Assembly: GCA_016930475.1 (NCBI GenBank)
Contig: JAFGGR010000169.1
Coordinates: forward strand, 1-6,343
Source: Clostridiales bacterium
GTDB lineage: Bacteria; Bacillota; Clostridia; Saccharofermentanales; Saccharofermentanaceae
Length of the DNA: 6,343 bases
Reading direction: 5' to 3'
The notes under the pieces: model-generated
Databases searched by the model: none
The model's input: only the letters and a program-made list of their open reading frames with translations
Told to the model about the DNA's origin: nothing
Shown here: piece after piece, positions 5,941 through 6,343 of the stretch
Layout of the letters: each line of letters opens with the position of its first letter
Numbering within the stretch: position 1 is the stretch's first letter
Made by a program: the position numbers and the translations under genes

Positions 5941-6343
5941 ATGGATCTCAGAGGTCAGAATGACCGGGAGATGGTTGCGGCCATCGAATTGATGTTTGAC
6001 GGCGTGGCGCATGTCGACCGCAACGGCTGTATATTGAGTTGTGATGCGAAGATCGAATCCCTTTGTTTGTCGATTGACAGTAAGGGACGACAAATCAATA
6101 ACGAAGATCTCGAGTTGTTTGAAAAGGAACCTTCAATCCTCTTTTCCGCCGTGCAACGGTCGATCATCGAACAGAAACTGATCATTCTTGAGGAAATGCA
6201 CTTGACCAGCGATCTTTTTTTCGAATGCAGGATCGCTCCTTTGGGGGAGGGTGCGCTGGTGGTCCTTTCCGATGTGACCGTTCGAAAGCTGGCCAGAGAG
6301 CGGCTTGCCGAAAGTGAGCGCAGTAAAGCGATGGTCCTGGCAA
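5941..6343 (+). CDS. PAS-like sensor/signalling protein, 3' truncated
   Basis: 134 residues are visible before the window ends. The ATG at 5941 has AGGGGA at 5928-5933 with 7-base spacing; an in-frame ATG at 5902 lacks a ribosome-binding site and overlaps the candidate -10. The sequence reads as a PAS-like domain: an N-terminal helix leading to ELMFDGVAHVDRNGCIL (16-32), a variable middle, FFECRIAPLGEGALVVLSD (93-111) as the final strands, then VTVRKLARERLAESERSKAM (112-131). The last segment is the charged helical linker that usually joins a PAS domain to a second PAS, GGDEF, histidine kinase or similar output domain. The output domain is outside the window, so no class can be assigned. There is no membrane segment in the visible part, so this looks like a cytoplasmic sensor. 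It is transcribed away from the methyltransferases across a shared intergenic region. Confidence 0.75.
   Translation, partial: MDLRGQNDREMVAAIELMFDGVAHVDRNGCILSCDAKIESLCLSIDSKGRQINNEDLELFEKEPSILFSAVQRSIIEQKLIILEEMHLTSDLFFECRIAPLGEGALVVLSDVTVRKLARERLAESERSKAMVLA

Noticed and set aside
5719..6093. N-terminal extension of the 201-residue methyltransferase to 6093
   Set aside because: The extension overlaps the divergent PAS-like gene and the AT-rich promoter region and reads as non-domain sequence; 5718 fits the family N-terminus. An intermediate start at 5811 is not fully excluded.
1..6343. CRISPR arrays, tRNA or rRNA genes, insertion sequences, attachment sites
   Set aside because: No direct-repeat array, cloverleaf, transposase fragment or terminal inverted repeats were seen on either strand.

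Overview
The window looks like chromosomal DNA from an anaerobic bacterium. A Clostridia-type Firmicute or a bacterium with a similar lifestyle is the best guess, but the sequence cannot fix the taxon. The basis is the gene content: ferredoxin-domain MinD-type ATPases, an Mrp ATPase fused to a NifX/ORP-like domain and an anaerobe-style flavin reductase. GC content is moderate to high by eye, and the synonymous third positions are rich in G and C.

Region 1 (about 2-4272, + strand) is a compact operon of five genes entering from the left edge. They are the 3' part of a ferredoxin/MinD-type ATPase, a complete second ferredoxin/MinD-type ATPase, a COG1237-type metallo-beta-lactamase-fold hydrolase, an Mrp/NBP35 ATPase fused to a C-terminal dinitrogenase-cofactor/orange-protein-like domain, and a flavin reductase. 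The first four genes overlap by 4, 4 and 8 bases, which implies translational coupling. The fifth follows after 40 bases, and a strong hairpin terminator closes the set. The layout resembles the orange protein (ORP) complex loci of sulfate reducers such as Desulfovibrio, which also combine paired ferredoxin-MinD ATPases, an Mrp ATPase and an ORP/NifX domain. Here a metallo-hydrolase and a flavin reductase are included, and no standalone ORP gene is visible. A plausible inferred job is assembly, carriage or reductive handling of an Fe-S or other metal-sulfur cluster, with ATPases as carriers and the flavoprotein as a possible electron source.

Region 2 (4272-5718, - strand) holds two class I SAM-dependent methyltransferases in tandem, 46 bases apart and convergent with region 1. 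They share the terminator hairpin with it. Their substrates cannot be read from sequence.

Region 3 (5719-5940) is a 222-base AT-richer divergent intergenic region with a credible promoter on each strand and an imperfect inverted repeat over one -35 box. Region 4 (5941-end, + strand) is the start of a PAS-like sensor/signalling protein cut off by the right edge.

The observations most worth a second look are the internal ribosome-binding site and ATG at the start of the ORP-like domain inside the Mrp fusion, the metallo-hydrolase embedded in an ORP-like ATPase operon, and a tandem 18-residue duplication at the C-terminus of the second ATPase.
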